Part shown: positions 1 through 11,092 of the stretch, piece after piece
How the letters are laid out: each line of letters begins with the position of its first letter
Position numbering within the stretch: the stretch's first letter is position 1
Origin: Scatophagus argus
Taxonomy: Eukaryota; Chordata; Actinopteri; Scatophagidae
Direction of reading: 5' to 3'
NCBI RefSeq assembly: GCF_020382885.2
Contig: NC_058508.1
Location: forward strand, 1,232,055 to 1,296,054
DNA length: 64,000 bases
Translations under genes and position numbers: made by a program
Notes under the pieces: generated by a model
Told to the model about the DNA's origin: nothing
Databases searched by the model: none
Seen by the model: only the letters and a program-made list of their open reading frames with translations

Positions 1-338
1 TTTGTCATTCAGTGACTTCCAAAATAACAAACTAATTTTCTTTTCCAACATCTCTTAGTTAAAGAAATATTTCGTCATTTCAGGAAATACGCATCCCAAC
101 ACATGCTTGAGCTGTTATTAGGTTAGCATAAAGACTCCTGAGGCAAAGGGAAAACAGTTCGCCTGCTCCCTTCCAAACTGAAAATAGCCGCATCAAAACC
201 CTCTAAAGCTGAGACATTAAAAATCATTTTTCATTATGGTCTCATGGTCTTTCTCTGTGAATGTAGGTTTGGTTTTGTTTGTTCAGGTTTGACATTTAAC
301 TAATGATGTTGAACGCTAACTTCACATGATTCGCTTAC

Positions 339-516
339 CATTGCCAGTGTCCGCAGACGAGGCCGATCCTGATTCCTTCTCAGCCTGGTTGTAGTTCAGT
401 CTTCTCCTCTTTGTCTTTGAGAGTCCATCTTCACCTTCTCTGACTTTTCTCTTCAAGTTCTTCTTGAGCGATTCCTTCTTAGTGTCGCTCAGGGGTTCAG
501 AGTTGTTATTTGACAT
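339..516 (-). CDS. PIM-like kinase, exon 1 only (copy A; rest lies left of the window)
   Basis: This is the first coding exon of a PIM-type kinase gene whose other exons would lie before base 1. It starts at an ATG at 516 and ends at a GTAAGC donor just below 339, leaving phase 1. The 59 encoded residues are lysine/arginine and serine rich (KRKVREGEDGLSKTKRRRL) and look like a disordered, possibly nuclear-localising leader. The identity rests entirely on copy B, where the same exon (39,894-40,071) is followed by seven kinase exons. Bases 1-338 are the first intron and match 39,556-39,893. Confidence 0.8.
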
Positions 517-1244
517 GATGATATTACAGAAATTTCAAATCTGATAACTTCCAGTAACAAGTGAATGTGGATCCAACACGTGTGTGCGTGTGTGAGCTCT
601 CTCAGGGATCAAAGGAACGTGTTCTAGCAAACAGAACCCGGAATGTGCTTTGATGATATGAACTGGCTGGTGTTCCAGAATATGCAAATTAGAGTGTACA
701 GTAACTTGTATGAGAGATGTCAAGGTAAATTATCTTTATTATTGTTTTCATATTTCTTTAGTTTTACCCCCCCAAAAAACGTAGCCAATGAGTTTCCATG
801 AGTTTTAGGTCACTCACGAGAGGTGCAAAAACTCCAAGGTTTTCCATATCCAAAGTGTCATACATCATCTGAACTGCACAGAAGGGCCATCTGAGTAGAG
901 TGGACGACTGAGTCGTTCTTAACTGGCCAGGTAGCTAACGCCCAATAAACCACACATTCTTTGTGCAATTTTTGGGTTATGATAGTGAAAACGACTGATC
1001 TGTAAGGTCAATGATATCCTGTGGTGCCTTCTGTGATGCACGGAGAATAGTTTGCATTTTCAAATAGACTGCAGCCAGATTGTGTTGTAACCGCTCTGTT
1101 AATCCTTCAGCGTTACTGAGACAGTTTCACTTTTTCTGAAAGCTGCACTGAATCAAGTTCGAAGTCATCATGTCTAAGTCGTTTTGCACTACTTGGTCAC
1201 TGTATGTGAGGACGCAGAGCAGTGACATGCTTCTCTGTAGCACA
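517..1244. other. PIM-like gene upstream region, no other gene seen
   Basis: This is the 5' flank of the minus-strand PIM-like gene and should hold its promoter. I see a short alternating purine-pyrimidine run near 580-595 (cacgtgtgtgcgtgtgtg) but no convincing TATA box or coding region. It is duplicated at 40,072-40,799 with a few substitutions. Confidence 0.4.
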
Positions 1245-1690
1245 GGTGCACCACAGGAAACAGTTTTGGCTCATTTTCTGTTCACTCTCTATACTTTGGG
1301 TACAACACTCCAACCTGCCACCAGGGTAACGACCTCCACATCAACGTTGGTAAAACCAAGGAGCTGGTGGTGGAGTTCAGCAGACGCCAACACACCCCAC
1401 CCGCACTGGTGAACATCCAGGGAACAGACATCGGGAGAGTCACCTCCTACAAGGGTGTTCACCTCAACAAAAAGAGCCAAAACAGACTCTTCCTTCTCAG
1501 GAGGCTGAGAGCCTTTGGAATACAGGGTCCACTCCTCACGAGCTTCAACGACTCTGTGGTGGCATCAGCCATTTTTTATGGTGTGGTCTGCTGAGCAGGC
1601 AGCATCTCTGCCCGGGACAAAAAAAGGGTGGACAAACTGGTGAGGAGGGCCAAAAAAAAGTTGTGTCGTATCTGCCAAGGCCCACAGCTT
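1245..1690 (+). pseudogene. Degenerate LINE reverse transcriptase fragment (copy A)
   Basis: The translation gives recognisable pieces of a non-LTR reverse transcriptase in changing frames: GAPQETVLAHFLFTLYT, then KTKELVVEFSRR, then RLFLLRRLRAFGIQ and SVVASAIFYGVVC. These are the segments before and after the catalytic YxDD block of L2/Rex1-type LINEs. The YxDD block itself is missing, the frame changes near 1,310, and an in-frame TGA follows GVVC near 1,592, so it is dead. The same remnant sits at 40,800-41,245, so it predates the duplication. The clade (Rex1/Babar versus L2) cannot be settled by eye. Confidence 0.7.
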
Positions 1691-1813
1691 ACAGAAAGAA
1701 TGGACAGTGGAAAAGTGACAGAAGGTTGTCTGTAGAGGACATCCTGGGCTTTCCAGTGATATGTCATGTGATGGGTTTGCATGCAGGGAACTTTACTTTT
1801 TTTCTTTATCAAG

Positions 1814-2261
1814 ATGGCCGCCATACCAACAACCACATTTTATGGAAAGAGGAGAGGTAAGTCAAATATTCTTTATCTGTTGATATTTTTTCCATGATAA
1901 TTATATATATTCTTGTTTATTGACATATCAGTAACAATATTTTTACATCTGAAAACAGTTTTATTGTTTCTGTTTTGAAATAACAGTAATTTAATGAATG
2001 TCAATTGTAGTGGACACCAGGATCATTTTAATGTATTTAATGACTGCACATTGTTGAGAAAAAAGTGAAGCAGAGAGGATTCTATACGGGAAAATAGAGT
2101 GAGATTCAGATTTGGAGCTGCCAGATGAGGAAAAGGATGAGGATGAGTATCAGCCTGTGATAGGGGAAGATGGGGATGAAGAGGGAGAGGAAGAAAATGC
2201 AGGAGACAGAGTCAGAGAGAGACCAGGAAAGTCATCGTGCTCTGTGGGCCAGGACTAACTT
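1814..2261 (+). pseudogene. Possible piggyBac-like N-terminal exon remnants (copy A)
   Basis: An ATG in good context at 1,815 opens a 15-residue stretch (MAAIPTTTFYGKRRG) that runs straight into a GTAAGT splice donor at about 1,859. Near 2,114 a second open stretch reads DSDLELPDEEKDEDEYQP and stays strongly acidic until a stop near 2,269; it is preceded by an in-frame TGA. A short start exon followed by a DSDLEL-type acidic tract resembles the N-terminus of piggyBac-family transposases. No catalytic domain follows. The copy B match is at about 41,369-41,816. Confidence 0.3.
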
Positions 2262-3204
2262 GTATGTTTTAATTGGTTTCAGCCGATTGTATTCAATCTT
2301 ATTGTCATTTTTAGAGTTTTGTAATATTTGTACTATGTGTAACTGCTGTTAAATATATGTAAGTTTTCTATATGCTCATGATTTTGGTCAATAGGGAGTA
2401 ATATCACATCCATGACAATGAAATTACTGCATTAATCCAAATTGATGTGTAAAAAATTTAACTGGTACTCCTTTTATTAACTTGAATTTATTTGTGTTTT
2501 TTTTTCTTCATCCATCATAATAGATTCACACCTGTGCTACCTGGGTTTCCTGCCTTTCAACATGACTGCTAAAATATGCAGAGGAAAAAGAAATGCAGAA
2601 CTGCTTATGTTCTTATGTCTTATTCTATAGTTCACTGTTGAGTTAAATACAATTGGTTTTTTGTCCTTGCGAGCTACAAGCAACAAGCAACAGAAAAGTG
2701 ATACAGAATTTTACTGTTTTTGATCAAAGTAAATGTGTTCTTTGGTTAATATCACTCTAAAGACATAATCTGTTCATTTTTTATATTCTGAATTCACTTC
2801 TATTTTCACACGGAAATCGTCCTGTTGTACTCCACAGTGGACATGATGTGAAATTAAAATGATAAATATATTCAAAAAAATCAAAATTGTATGATTTTTT
2901 TTTTTTTAGGTCCAAATAGATAGGAAATCACACAAAAAAAGAAACTGTAAGACACTTTTTTTTCTTCAGTTCTCAGGAGGAGATGCACTGGGCTGTACTG
3001 TATGTGTGGCTACTTTGTGGTTATGTGGGCTCTTTCTAGTAGATAGGCTTGTGCTACATATCACATCTTATATGCAGATTTGATTTCGTATTTGTTCATT
3101 TCAGTTCATTTGTGTGGGGTGGATGAATTTGTGCAGGTAATTTTGAACTCTGCTGGCTGAGGGGAGCAAAGAATGGCCTCCAGAAACTTTTTGAGCAAGA
3201 GTTG
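2262..3204. other. AT-rich stretch without recognisable gene
   Basis: I see no supported coding region here, only A/T-rich sequence with short poly-T and poly-A runs (for example near 2,500 and 2,900). It is duplicated at about 41,817-42,759 with small length differences in the homopolymers. Confidence 0.4.
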
Positions 3205-3607
3205 TTCAAGGTCAAGGTCAAGGAGATTTTTTTTTATTGTCATTACAACCGTGTGTGTAGTGCATACAGCCATGACACAACGTTCCTCCAGGATACTACA
3301 TGGTGCTTAAAAAAGGAGTACAAATATTGAGTATAGAGATAAAAAAAAAGCATGAGTCCGAAATACAACAGTACAATAAAAGTATAGACAACAAGACAAT
3401 AAACGCACTGTGATGAATTCTGAACTGAAGTCTATGAACAGCATTAGCACATATGTCCTTATTGTGCAGGTGGGTGATGGGCAGATGGAGGGTGGTGGCA
3501 AAGCCATCGTCTGTAGAGCAGTTGGGAGGATATGCAAACTGCAGCGGGTCCAGTGAGGCCGGCAACAGGGTCTTGATGTGACTCATAACAAGCCTCTCGA
3601 AGCACTT
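3205..3607 (-). pseudogene. Antisense LINE fragment, start of reverse transcriptase plus 3' tail (copy A)
   Basis: Read on the minus strand from about 3,607, the translation gives [21 protein letters not shown] then [12 protein letters not shown] and, in a shifted frame, MLFIDFSS. These are the opening segments of an L2/Rex1-type LINE reverse transcriptase. It is joined directly to AT-rich sequence resembling a LINE 3' UTR (3,205-3,390), so most of the element is deleted. Copy B carries the same fragment, split by the Gmr1-like insertion (42,760-42,893 and 47,602-47,877). Confidence 0.65.
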
Positions 3608-3632
3608 TTATATTTGTATGTATATTTGTATA

Positions 3633-4656
3633 TGTGACCAGTTCATAGAATGACAGGACACGAAAAATTATTTAGTTGTGGTTCTTTAATACCCCGACTG
3701 TCTTCGAACAAGAACAGCATTAACTTACCGGTAGTTAAATTTTGGGGTACATGGCTGTCAGAACATGATAAAACAAACCAAAGTAGACAAAACAAAACAG
3801 ACAACAGTAGTGGCCAAATCCTCTCCTATATGAACAGGAAATAAACATACATGAACACATTTCTAGCCACTTTTCACATTGTCACTGACATTTTTTGTCA
3901 TACACGTCAGGTTTTAACATGCATATGCAAAACATATAATTTTTAAACCCAAATCCACTCATACTGTAACCAGAACACAGTAAATGTGTGCACTTACTCC
4001 TAACCTGTAGCTTGAGAGCCCTGTCCCTCTCTCGGACGTAGCACACACACAGCTCCCTATCTCCCCTCTACATGGGTAACAACACACGATATGATAAACA
4101 ATTTATTATTATTTAACACTGTAAATATCTTAATGACGATTTCATTAAACTATCTATAGGGACTTACGCTGACGCGGGACAATCGGGGTCTGCTCCCAGC
4201 GCAACGTAGACTAAATACACACCTCGACCGACGTGAAACAGGAGCAAAGTCACATATGTGCTCAGTTGGCTCACCGCACTCCTATCGTCCAACGCCACCA
4301 AACACACTCCCAGCGGAACACGGCTATCTGGTTCTCCTTGCACACATGCGATAAACACACACATTCGCCATTGCTTGTGTGGCGGCGCGAGGGCGAGACC
4401 TCCGCGTGCTAGAGAAAAGGGGCTATGGAAATCGACACCAGTTCCCAGACAACGCCACCCTGGCAGTTTCACCCAGGGAATTCTTTGCGTCCTGCCACAA
4501 TCGTGCTCGGAAGACGACTGTTTGCACGTACATAGGTCTCATGTGATCTCCGTGCCCTCGCGAGATTCTCAGTCCGGCTGGCCCCACAGCGACGTCACGC
4601 GTTACAACAGGACACTAATAAAAAAAAACATAGTAATCCCTATCCACTTGGTTACA
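3633..4656. mobile_element. Solo LTR, copy A only
   Basis: A 1,024-bp block starts TGTGACC and ends GGTTACA (TG...CA) and is flanked on both sides by TATA. Copy B has the uninterrupted site with a single TATA near 47,910. No internal retroelement sequence is present, so this is best read as a solo LTR left by LTR-LTR recombination after the duplication. The part from about 4,160 to 4,600 is GC- and CpG-rich, with an AATAAA near 4,617. Small open frames here on both strands have no recognisable content. Family and orientation are undetermined. Confidence 0.75.
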
Positions 4657-5467
4657 TATATTTAGATTGTTACGAGTGCTGTGCTTATCCGTCATTATTT
4701 GACTCATGGTTCAACTGTTCACAATTCATAGAAACATTGGTGTCTGGTCAAATAGTGACAATTATGTAAGCCCCCTGTTCAATGAATTTTGTGCAAATAC
4801 TCAAAGTATGGATTTGAATCTTTTCCTGTGTTTTGTGTTCAGCCTCTGATTGTGAAGGAAAAGGCAGAGAACCTCATACACCAACCATTATTTGGTTTAG
4901 TGTAATACATTATCAGCACTGGCCAACTACATGGGCATTTCACAAAGGACTTCAAATTTATGCAAAGTAAATGAGTCTAGCCAAGGATTTATTCAACACA
5001 TGTCAAAAAGGAAAACAAGCTGAGCATGTCAAAATATTCAGTCTCTTTAACTAAAGGGAAGAACTTGTGCAGTTCTACTGGGAACAGGAATGAGTGCAGA
5101 CAACAATCATACTGACTCCAAGCAATACCTGAACCTTGGAGACAGATATTCATTTAGTGTTTAAAGATTTAGGTAGTAGATTAATGGTCGTTCATTAAAT
5201 ATTCTTTTTGAGTTGAGCAAAAAGAAACTCTCCAGCCATGTGGCTCTATGGCTCCTATACATTACCTTCTCTCTACTCTCAGGGTTTCTATTCTCTGCAC
5301 CCAAGAGGAAGAAACTTGCTCTAAAATCACTCCTTTTTTTCCCTGCTAAAGAAACTGCAAGGTTCTGAATCAAATTATTTTGATCATCTGGACAACCCAC
5401 CCTATTCACCATAACATGAAAAGATGAACTCAAAGGATTTCTACAGTCTCATCTAGGTGGGTGCAGT
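4657..5467. other. Region with no recognised gene, left of gypsy remnant
   Basis: This is unique-looking sequence shared with 47,913-48,718. It may include degraded upstream parts of the gypsy element that begins to be recognisable at about 5,468, but no LTR or leader could be defined. Confidence 0.35.
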
Positions 5468-5892
5468 AACACAGAACTCCAAGAGCTCATGTGCACAAAA
5501 CAGAATGACAATGAGACACCACAACAGTTCTTGTAGCGAGTTATCGGCCTCAAACAAAAGATTTTGTTCGCTTCCAAATACACTGACAAAGATGTGAAAT
5601 ACAATACAAGCACAGTTCAAGACATTTTTCTCCACACAATATATCAGGGTCTTGGCCACAAGCATGATGACATATGTCGAGAGCTGAAACCCCTGCTCTC
5701 AGACAGCAACGCGTCTGATGAGACAATCCTAAAACAAAAGATGAAGATAACAAACACTGAGAACAAGAGACAAAGACGTCTGGGGACAGTTGTGCGTCAG
5801 AAATATGGAAATATACATAGCACACAACTTGAAGCCGCCGCAGCACAAGACAAGAGAACCAAAGTTGATGTGGAACCAGTCCCTGCCACGGG
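5468..5892 (+). pseudogene. Old Ty3/gypsy gag remnant (copy A)
   Basis: The translation resembles a gypsy-type gag (capsid) region: NTELQELMCTKQNDNETPQQ, a stop codon at about 5,535, then GLKQKILFASKYTDKDVKYN and IFLHTIYQGLGHKHDD. The same stop is present in copy B (48,719-49,145), so the gene was dead before the duplication. Copy A is cut at 5,892 by an L2 LINE; downstream protease sequence resumes at 7,536. The match to gypsy gag is from memory of fish elements and is moderate. Confidence 0.65.
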
Positions 5893-7241
5893 ACAAGCGC
5901 TCATTGTTATGCGGATGACACGCAATTGTACTTATCAATGAAACCAGATGAAACAAATCAGCTAGTCAAGCTTCAGGCATGTCTTAAAGACATAAAAACC
6001 TGGATGACCAGCAACTTCCTACTTCTCAATTCAGACAAAACCAAAGTTATTGTTCTGGGCCCCGAACACCTTAGAAACAAATTATGCAGTGATATTGCAT
6101 TGATAGATGGCTTAGCCGTGGCCTCAAGCTCCACTGTAAGAAATCTAGGAGTTATCTTTGACCAGGACATGTCCTTTAACTCGCACATTGCAAATATTTC
6201 AAAGACTGCATTCTTTCACCTCCGAAATATCGCAAAGATTAGGCACATCCTGAGTCAGAAAGATGCAGAAAAATTAGTCCATGCATTCATTACATCTAGA
6301 CTGGATTACTGTAACTCCCTTCTATCAGGCTGCCCCAGTAAATCCATAAAGACTCTCCAGCTAATCCAGAACGCTGCAGCACGACTACTGACAAGAACCA
6401 GCGTGAGAGACCATATTTCTCCTGTTCTGGCTTCTCTACATTGGCTACCTGTAAAATTCAGGATAGATTTTAAAATTCTCCTCCTCACTTATAAAGCCCT
6501 GAACGGTCAGGCACCATCCTATCTTAAAGAGTTAATAGTACCCTATTATCCCACCAGAACTTTGCGTTCCCAAAATGCAGGGCTACTTGTGGTTCCTAGA
6601 GTCCTCAAAAGTAGACTGGGAACCAGAGCCTTTAGTTATCAAGCTCCTCTGCTATGGAACCATCTTAAGGTTTCGGTCCGGGAGGCGGACACCATCTCTA
6701 TATTTAAGAGTAGACTAAAAACTTTCCTCTTTGATAAAGCTTATAGTTAGGGCTGGCCTAGGCCGGCCCCTAGTTATGCTGCTATAGGCTTAGACTGCCG
6801 GGGGCCCTCCCATGACGCACTGAGCTCTTTCTTCCTCTCCCTCTCCTTCTGCACACATTCATGTCCCATTAATGCATATTACTAACTCAACTTCTTCCCT
6901 GGAGTCCCTGTGCTTTCTTGTCCCGCAGATTCCTAGTGATCATGACTGGACCTCCTGCTGCGGTCCTGCTGTCGTCCTGCTCAAAACCTACTGCAATTAC
7001 TACTGTTTAGTCATAATCTGATTTAAATCTGTTAAGACTCAGTACAGCTACTACCATTATTGTCACTACCATTGTTATCAAAATCACCATAATACCTTCT
7101 GTATACTTCATTGTCATTATCATTATCTACATTTCGATACTTCTGGTATTATTACTGCTGCTATGCATCTCTGCTTGTGTGCTCCTTCTCTCACACCCCA
7201 CCCCCTCTGCCTCTCTCCCTTGCTCTCTCTGTCGCTCTCCT

Positions 7242-7289
<48 letters not shown>

Positions 7290-7535
7290 ACCGGTCAAGG
7301 CAGATGGCCGCCCATCTTGAGCCGGGGTCTGCTCCGAGGTTTCTGCCTTCTAAAAGGCAGTTTTTCCTCGCCACTGTCGCCAAGTGCTTGCTCAAGGGGG
7401 AATGTTGGGCTCTCTCTATTTTACAATTTAATTAAAGAGTTTGGTCTAGACCTGCTCTAATTGGAAAGTGTCATGAGATAACTTTTGTTGTGAATTGGCG
7501 CTATATAAATAAACTGAATTGAATTGAATTGAATT
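5893..7535 (+). mobile_element. 5'-truncated L2-type LINE, copy A only
   Basis: The insertion begins just before the reverse transcriptase active site, readable as HCYADDTQLYLSM (YADD codons at 5,908-5,919). One open frame continues to 6,750 through the RT thumb and C-terminal region (NLGVIFDQDMSF, LDYCNSLLSGCP, ISPVLASLHWLPVKFRIDFK, NGQAPSYLKEL), as in L2/CR1 LINEs. A long 3' UTR follows, with a CT microsatellite, CTATATAAATAAA and a (GAATT)n tail. The upstream endonuclease is absent, so it could not move itself. Copy B reads across the site near 49,145; no clear target duplication is seen, and a few target bases seem to have been lost. Confidence 0.9.
7233..7283 (+). repeat. (CT)n microsatellite in LINE 3' UTR
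   Basis: Near-perfect CT dinucleotide repeat inside the 3' UTR of the L2 LINE. Serine/leucine-repeat open frames over it are artefacts. Confidence 0.9.
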
Positions 7536-8591
7536 GACTGGGCCTCCCTCACAGTCCCAACTGAGCCCACCCCACACTGCTGAGTGTGACATGTGTGACT
7601 CTAACATCAAAAAGACTCAGTGAGCTGTAATGAAACAAAAGCAGAAAGACACCTATGAGCAAACATTTGCCCAATCCCCTCTTTCCCTGCCCACACAAAT
7701 GAGTAGGCGTCTGGCCAAGTTCATAGGAGCCAAAGCCCTTGTACAGTGTAACTTAAACAGCTTGATAGTCAAAGCATTGCTGGACACGGGAGTTCAAGTG
7801 AGCATGATTGAGTGAAGCTGGAAAGAGTAATACTACCAGACACACCAGTCAGACCGCTCAGTGAAATATTTGATGACAAGGAAGAGCTAGAGGTCCAGGC
7901 TGTGAATGGAGACATTCTTCCTTTTGATGGCTGGGTCCTCATCACAGTCAGCTTGAGTGGAAATGGCAGCTTCAGTGAACCCATAACAGTACCTTTCCTT
8001 GTCTGCAGTGTTCCACTTGGCCAGCCACTACTTGGATTCAATGTGCTGGAGGAAGTGGTCCGAAGTCGACCAGCAGAACTCGTCTCAGCTTTTATCGCTC
8101 TCCTTGCTGATGCAATGTCAATGCCTACTGAGAAAGCTGAGTCACTAGAGACCTTTATTCAAGCTGGCAAAACATCTGCGCATCATGGACGGCTGCGGAC
8201 TGGCACTCATGATACGATTATTCCAGCTGGACAAGTAGCTTGGATAAAATGCCAGGTTCCATCTGCTATCGATCAACCAGATCTTCTTTTATTTGAACCT
8301 AATGAAGATGATGCGCACTTGTCAGAGTTAATGGTAGGAGAGGGCCTACTGAAAGTGCAGAGTTCAAAGAGACCCTATGTTACTATCCCAGTAAAGAATA
8401 GCGCAAAACATTCAGTCACTATACCAAGAAAGACAGCCCCAGGTAGTGTTCAGACTGTGGCAAAGGTGATTCAAAAAGACCCACTGGAGGGATCCAAGAC
8501 AAGAACAGCGGTCAGTAACGCTCCAGTAACAACCACTACAACCAGTCCAGTCTTGTGGCAGCCTCCAGACTCTATGCACAGTAAGTGCTAA
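7536..8591 (+). pseudogene. Old gypsy protease and downstream linker remnant (copy A)
   Basis: This continues the gypsy remnant after the LINE. A retroviral-type aspartic protease active site is readable as ALLDTGVQVSMI at about 7,778-7,810. It is followed at once by a stop and a frame change, then a long open frame (7,812-8,591) with RPLSEIFDDKEELEVQAVNG, VPFLVCSVPLGQPLLGFNVL and GRLRTGTHDTIIPAGQVAW. That is the protease C-terminus and the linker before reverse transcriptase in a common fish gypsy group. No RT, RNase H or integrase follows. Copy B lacks 7,692-7,873, including the DTG motif. Confidence 0.7.
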
Positions 8592-8947
8592 ACTGTTACC
8601 GGTAATGAAAGTTTGGAAATGCATTCAAATCAATTTAAATGAATAATTATTTAGCATGGATTTTGTATTTAGTATTGATGTAAACATGTATTCTGTATAT
8701 GGAGATTTAGTTTCTAATGGGTATTTGTTTGACATGGAAATTGAAATACATATGTTACATGACATTAGACATAAAGTATACATTGCATGTAAAGATGATT
8801 CTTAAAGGGAAAATGTACCTATTCAGGGAAATGTTTAATAAAATAACTGCAGAGAGTGCAAATACGCTGTTGCCCTTCCTCATCTTTATTTCAGGATATT
8901 TATCTGTTCTTATGGTGCCGTCTCGGTGGTACCCGCTACATATAGCC
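8592..8947. other. AT-rich stretch, site of Rex3 insertion in copy B
   Basis: No gene is seen. In copy B the Rex3/RTE LINE is inserted at the position equivalent to about 8,758-8,762. Confidence 0.4.
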
Positions 8948-9190
8948 CATTTTTACAAGCAGTTTGTCTCAAAGAGCTTTACATAACATCATGGCAACAT
9001 CCTCTGCCCTTCGACCCTCACATCAACGAAGGAAAAACTCCCAGATAAACCTTTAACAAGGAAAAATGGAAGAAACCTCAGGATGAGCAATAGAGGAGGG
9101 ATCCCTCACCCAGGGCGGGCAGATGTGCAATGGATTTTGTGCAGGCAAGCAGTTAACAACATGAGACATGGGATAGATGGGGAATGGTCA
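8948..9190 (-). repeat. Antisense LINE 3' UTR fragment (copy A)
   Basis: This segment is largely the reverse complement of 29,755-29,975, the 3' UTR of the L2-type LINE inserted in the SAM gene. Shared blocks include the complement of GAGGGATCCCTCCTCTGTTG and the region around TTTTTCTGGGAGTTTTTCCT. It is an isolated 3' end without coding sequence and is also in copy B (51,700-51,955), so it is older than the duplication. Confidence 0.75.
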
Positions 9191-10289
9191 GTGTAGATGG
9201 GGTTAAAGTTAAAGACTTGTGGCCTAAATATTGAGATAAAAGAGAGTAAAATAATTAAGCTTTGTTATGTGCTCCCTTTGGTAACCAGGACACCAACAAG
9301 AGCCTGGAGTAGCTGTCACTGTAGCGACGGCGCACAGGGAAAAAGCCTGGAGGTGTGCAGCAAGGATGCTTTTATTACCTGGATGACATGACTAAAAGGG
9401 AATGGGGACCCCCAGTGGCTCTCACCCAACTTAAACTAAACCTCACACCTAGGTATGGAGAGTGAGGTTTTGGCACTCATTCAAACAAAGGGTTGTAAAA
9501 CCCTATCTTCAATCTTGTGGGGGTCTCTCTATCATGAATCTCAGCACATGGCATGAGATCCCAACATTCACTATAAATTTAAAGATTAGATCAGATGCAA
9601 CTCCCTCTGTAGAAATGTCTCTCCCGCAGTCCCTCTTTCAATTGATCCGCAGCCTTCCAGTTCTTTGCTAAGTCTTTTAGCTGTCATGTTTCCAGTAGTT
9701 ATTTATTTGTTGTTTTGGACCAGGTTCCTTCAACAGTGCAATTCAAAAGGCACACTGCTGGACCACAATGAACAGCAGAGCCAATGACTTTTCCCAGGAT
9801 TTTTGTAACATTTTCCCAAAAGGGATGTACTTTAGCACAAACCATTATCATATTATAGAAAGTGCCTTTATCATGGTTGTAGTGTCAAAAAAGATTAGTC
9901 AAATACTCTCATTATATACAGAAATGTAGTATGCAGTATAAAGAAATGTATGTAAAGTTGAGCAAACGTTCTCAGTTTTTTTGTCATGTGGATTTCTCAT
10001 ATCGTCTTAAGTTCTAATATCTTTGGATATCCATCAATTTTAAATGGTCTCCCATGGAACATCAGAGTAAGCTTAATAACCTTAGTAAGTACCTTGCACC
10101 AGGGACGTGCAGAGACCTCTGGTGGGGCAGGGGCTCAGTTTATAAAAAAGGGCACAAAACATTTCAAGCAATTGAACTTTATTTAAAACTGAATTTCAAT
10201 AACAACTTCTTTTGATGCTGAATATTGGTCCTCAAAGCAGCAGTTTTCGGCTTGCCATGTTCTTGTAAATGTCTATGACAACACTGTGT
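9191..10289. other. Region without recognised gene
   Basis: I can support no gene. Near 10,098 the plus strand reads CAGGGACGTGCAGAGAC, which has the look of a hAT terminal repeat, but no partner end was found. Matches 51,956-53,056. Confidence 0.3.
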
Positions 10290-10944
10290 TCAATTGATAA
10301 AAGCTTCATCATACTTTAGATTGAATTTTAGGACATGGGCAGGGTCAGTTGGGTGCTGTAAGTGGAGTATATTTTGGAATGACGCCTCGCATACAGCTTC
10401 TCCTCGCTGTGCTTCACAACTTCCCTCTTCCTTTTCTGTTTTTGGATTTTCTACATACACACTTTCTGCACTCTCTTCCTCACTTTCTGCACTCTCCACC
10501 TCCTCCATATCCTGCACACTTCCTGTGCCTCCTTCAGTAACTCCTGCTTCTGCCTCAACCTTTCCATCTGCCCTTTCCACCCCTGAAAACAAGAATGTTG
10601 TTATTTACTATTTAGTAGCCCATTCATCAATCACTGCTACTTAAGAAACTGGTACATTATTAGTTCAGAACTGACAAGGTGCATCTGACTTTAATAAATG
10701 CGTACTGCTAACATGTTATACTGCATCTGTTGCAATAATATAAATATAATATTGCAATAATCTGTTGATGCAATAATATGATTTTAGAAACAAGACATGT
10801 CAGATGGTTCTTGTTCATTCTGAAGTGAAGAGTTTTCTAACCTGTGGTTGTCTTTGTAACCCAGCTGGTCAAAGATCCACTGCCTTTTGCTGCCTCCCGC
10901 AACTCCTTCTCCCTCTGCTTTTTATTCCTCTCTTTACGAGGCAT
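10290..10944 (-). CDS. Small two-exon acidic protein, possible transposon N-terminus (copy A)
   Basis: Exon 1 is 10,842-10,944 with an ATG at 10,944, encoding MPRKERNKKQREKELREAAK and then GSGSLTSWVTK, ending at a GTTAG donor in phase 1. Exon 2 starts after a TTTTCAG acceptor at 10,582 and runs to a stop at 10,290, encoding a Glu/Ser-rich acidic segment (VESAESEEESAESVYVENPK) ending ...LKFNLKYDEAFIN. Splicing restores one frame of about 130 residues. A basic KR-rich start followed by a TSWVTK-type segment resembles the N-terminus of some hAT/ZMYM-like proteins, but no zinc finger or catalytic domain follows. Copy B (53,057-53,711) is nearly identical, with no frame damage seen. Confidence 0.45.
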
Positions 10945-11057
10945 CTTTCCACTGCAGAATTCAATGTGTTTTATAGGTCAACATATAATGCATAAGAAAC
11001 CTAGACACACTATAAACTAACTTGAAATTCTCCTTTATTAGCTAGACATCTTGGGCT

Positions 11058-11092
<35 letters not shown>

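Noticed and set aside
7111..7460. Three overlapping serine/leucine-rich ORFs
   Set aside because: They read the (CT)n microsatellite and 3' UTR of the L2 LINE.
11008..11040. CACTATAAACTAACTT as the left CACTA terminus
   Set aside because: It shares CACTA and a few more bases with the right end, but the following bases do not match and the subterminal repeats start more than 800 bp away.
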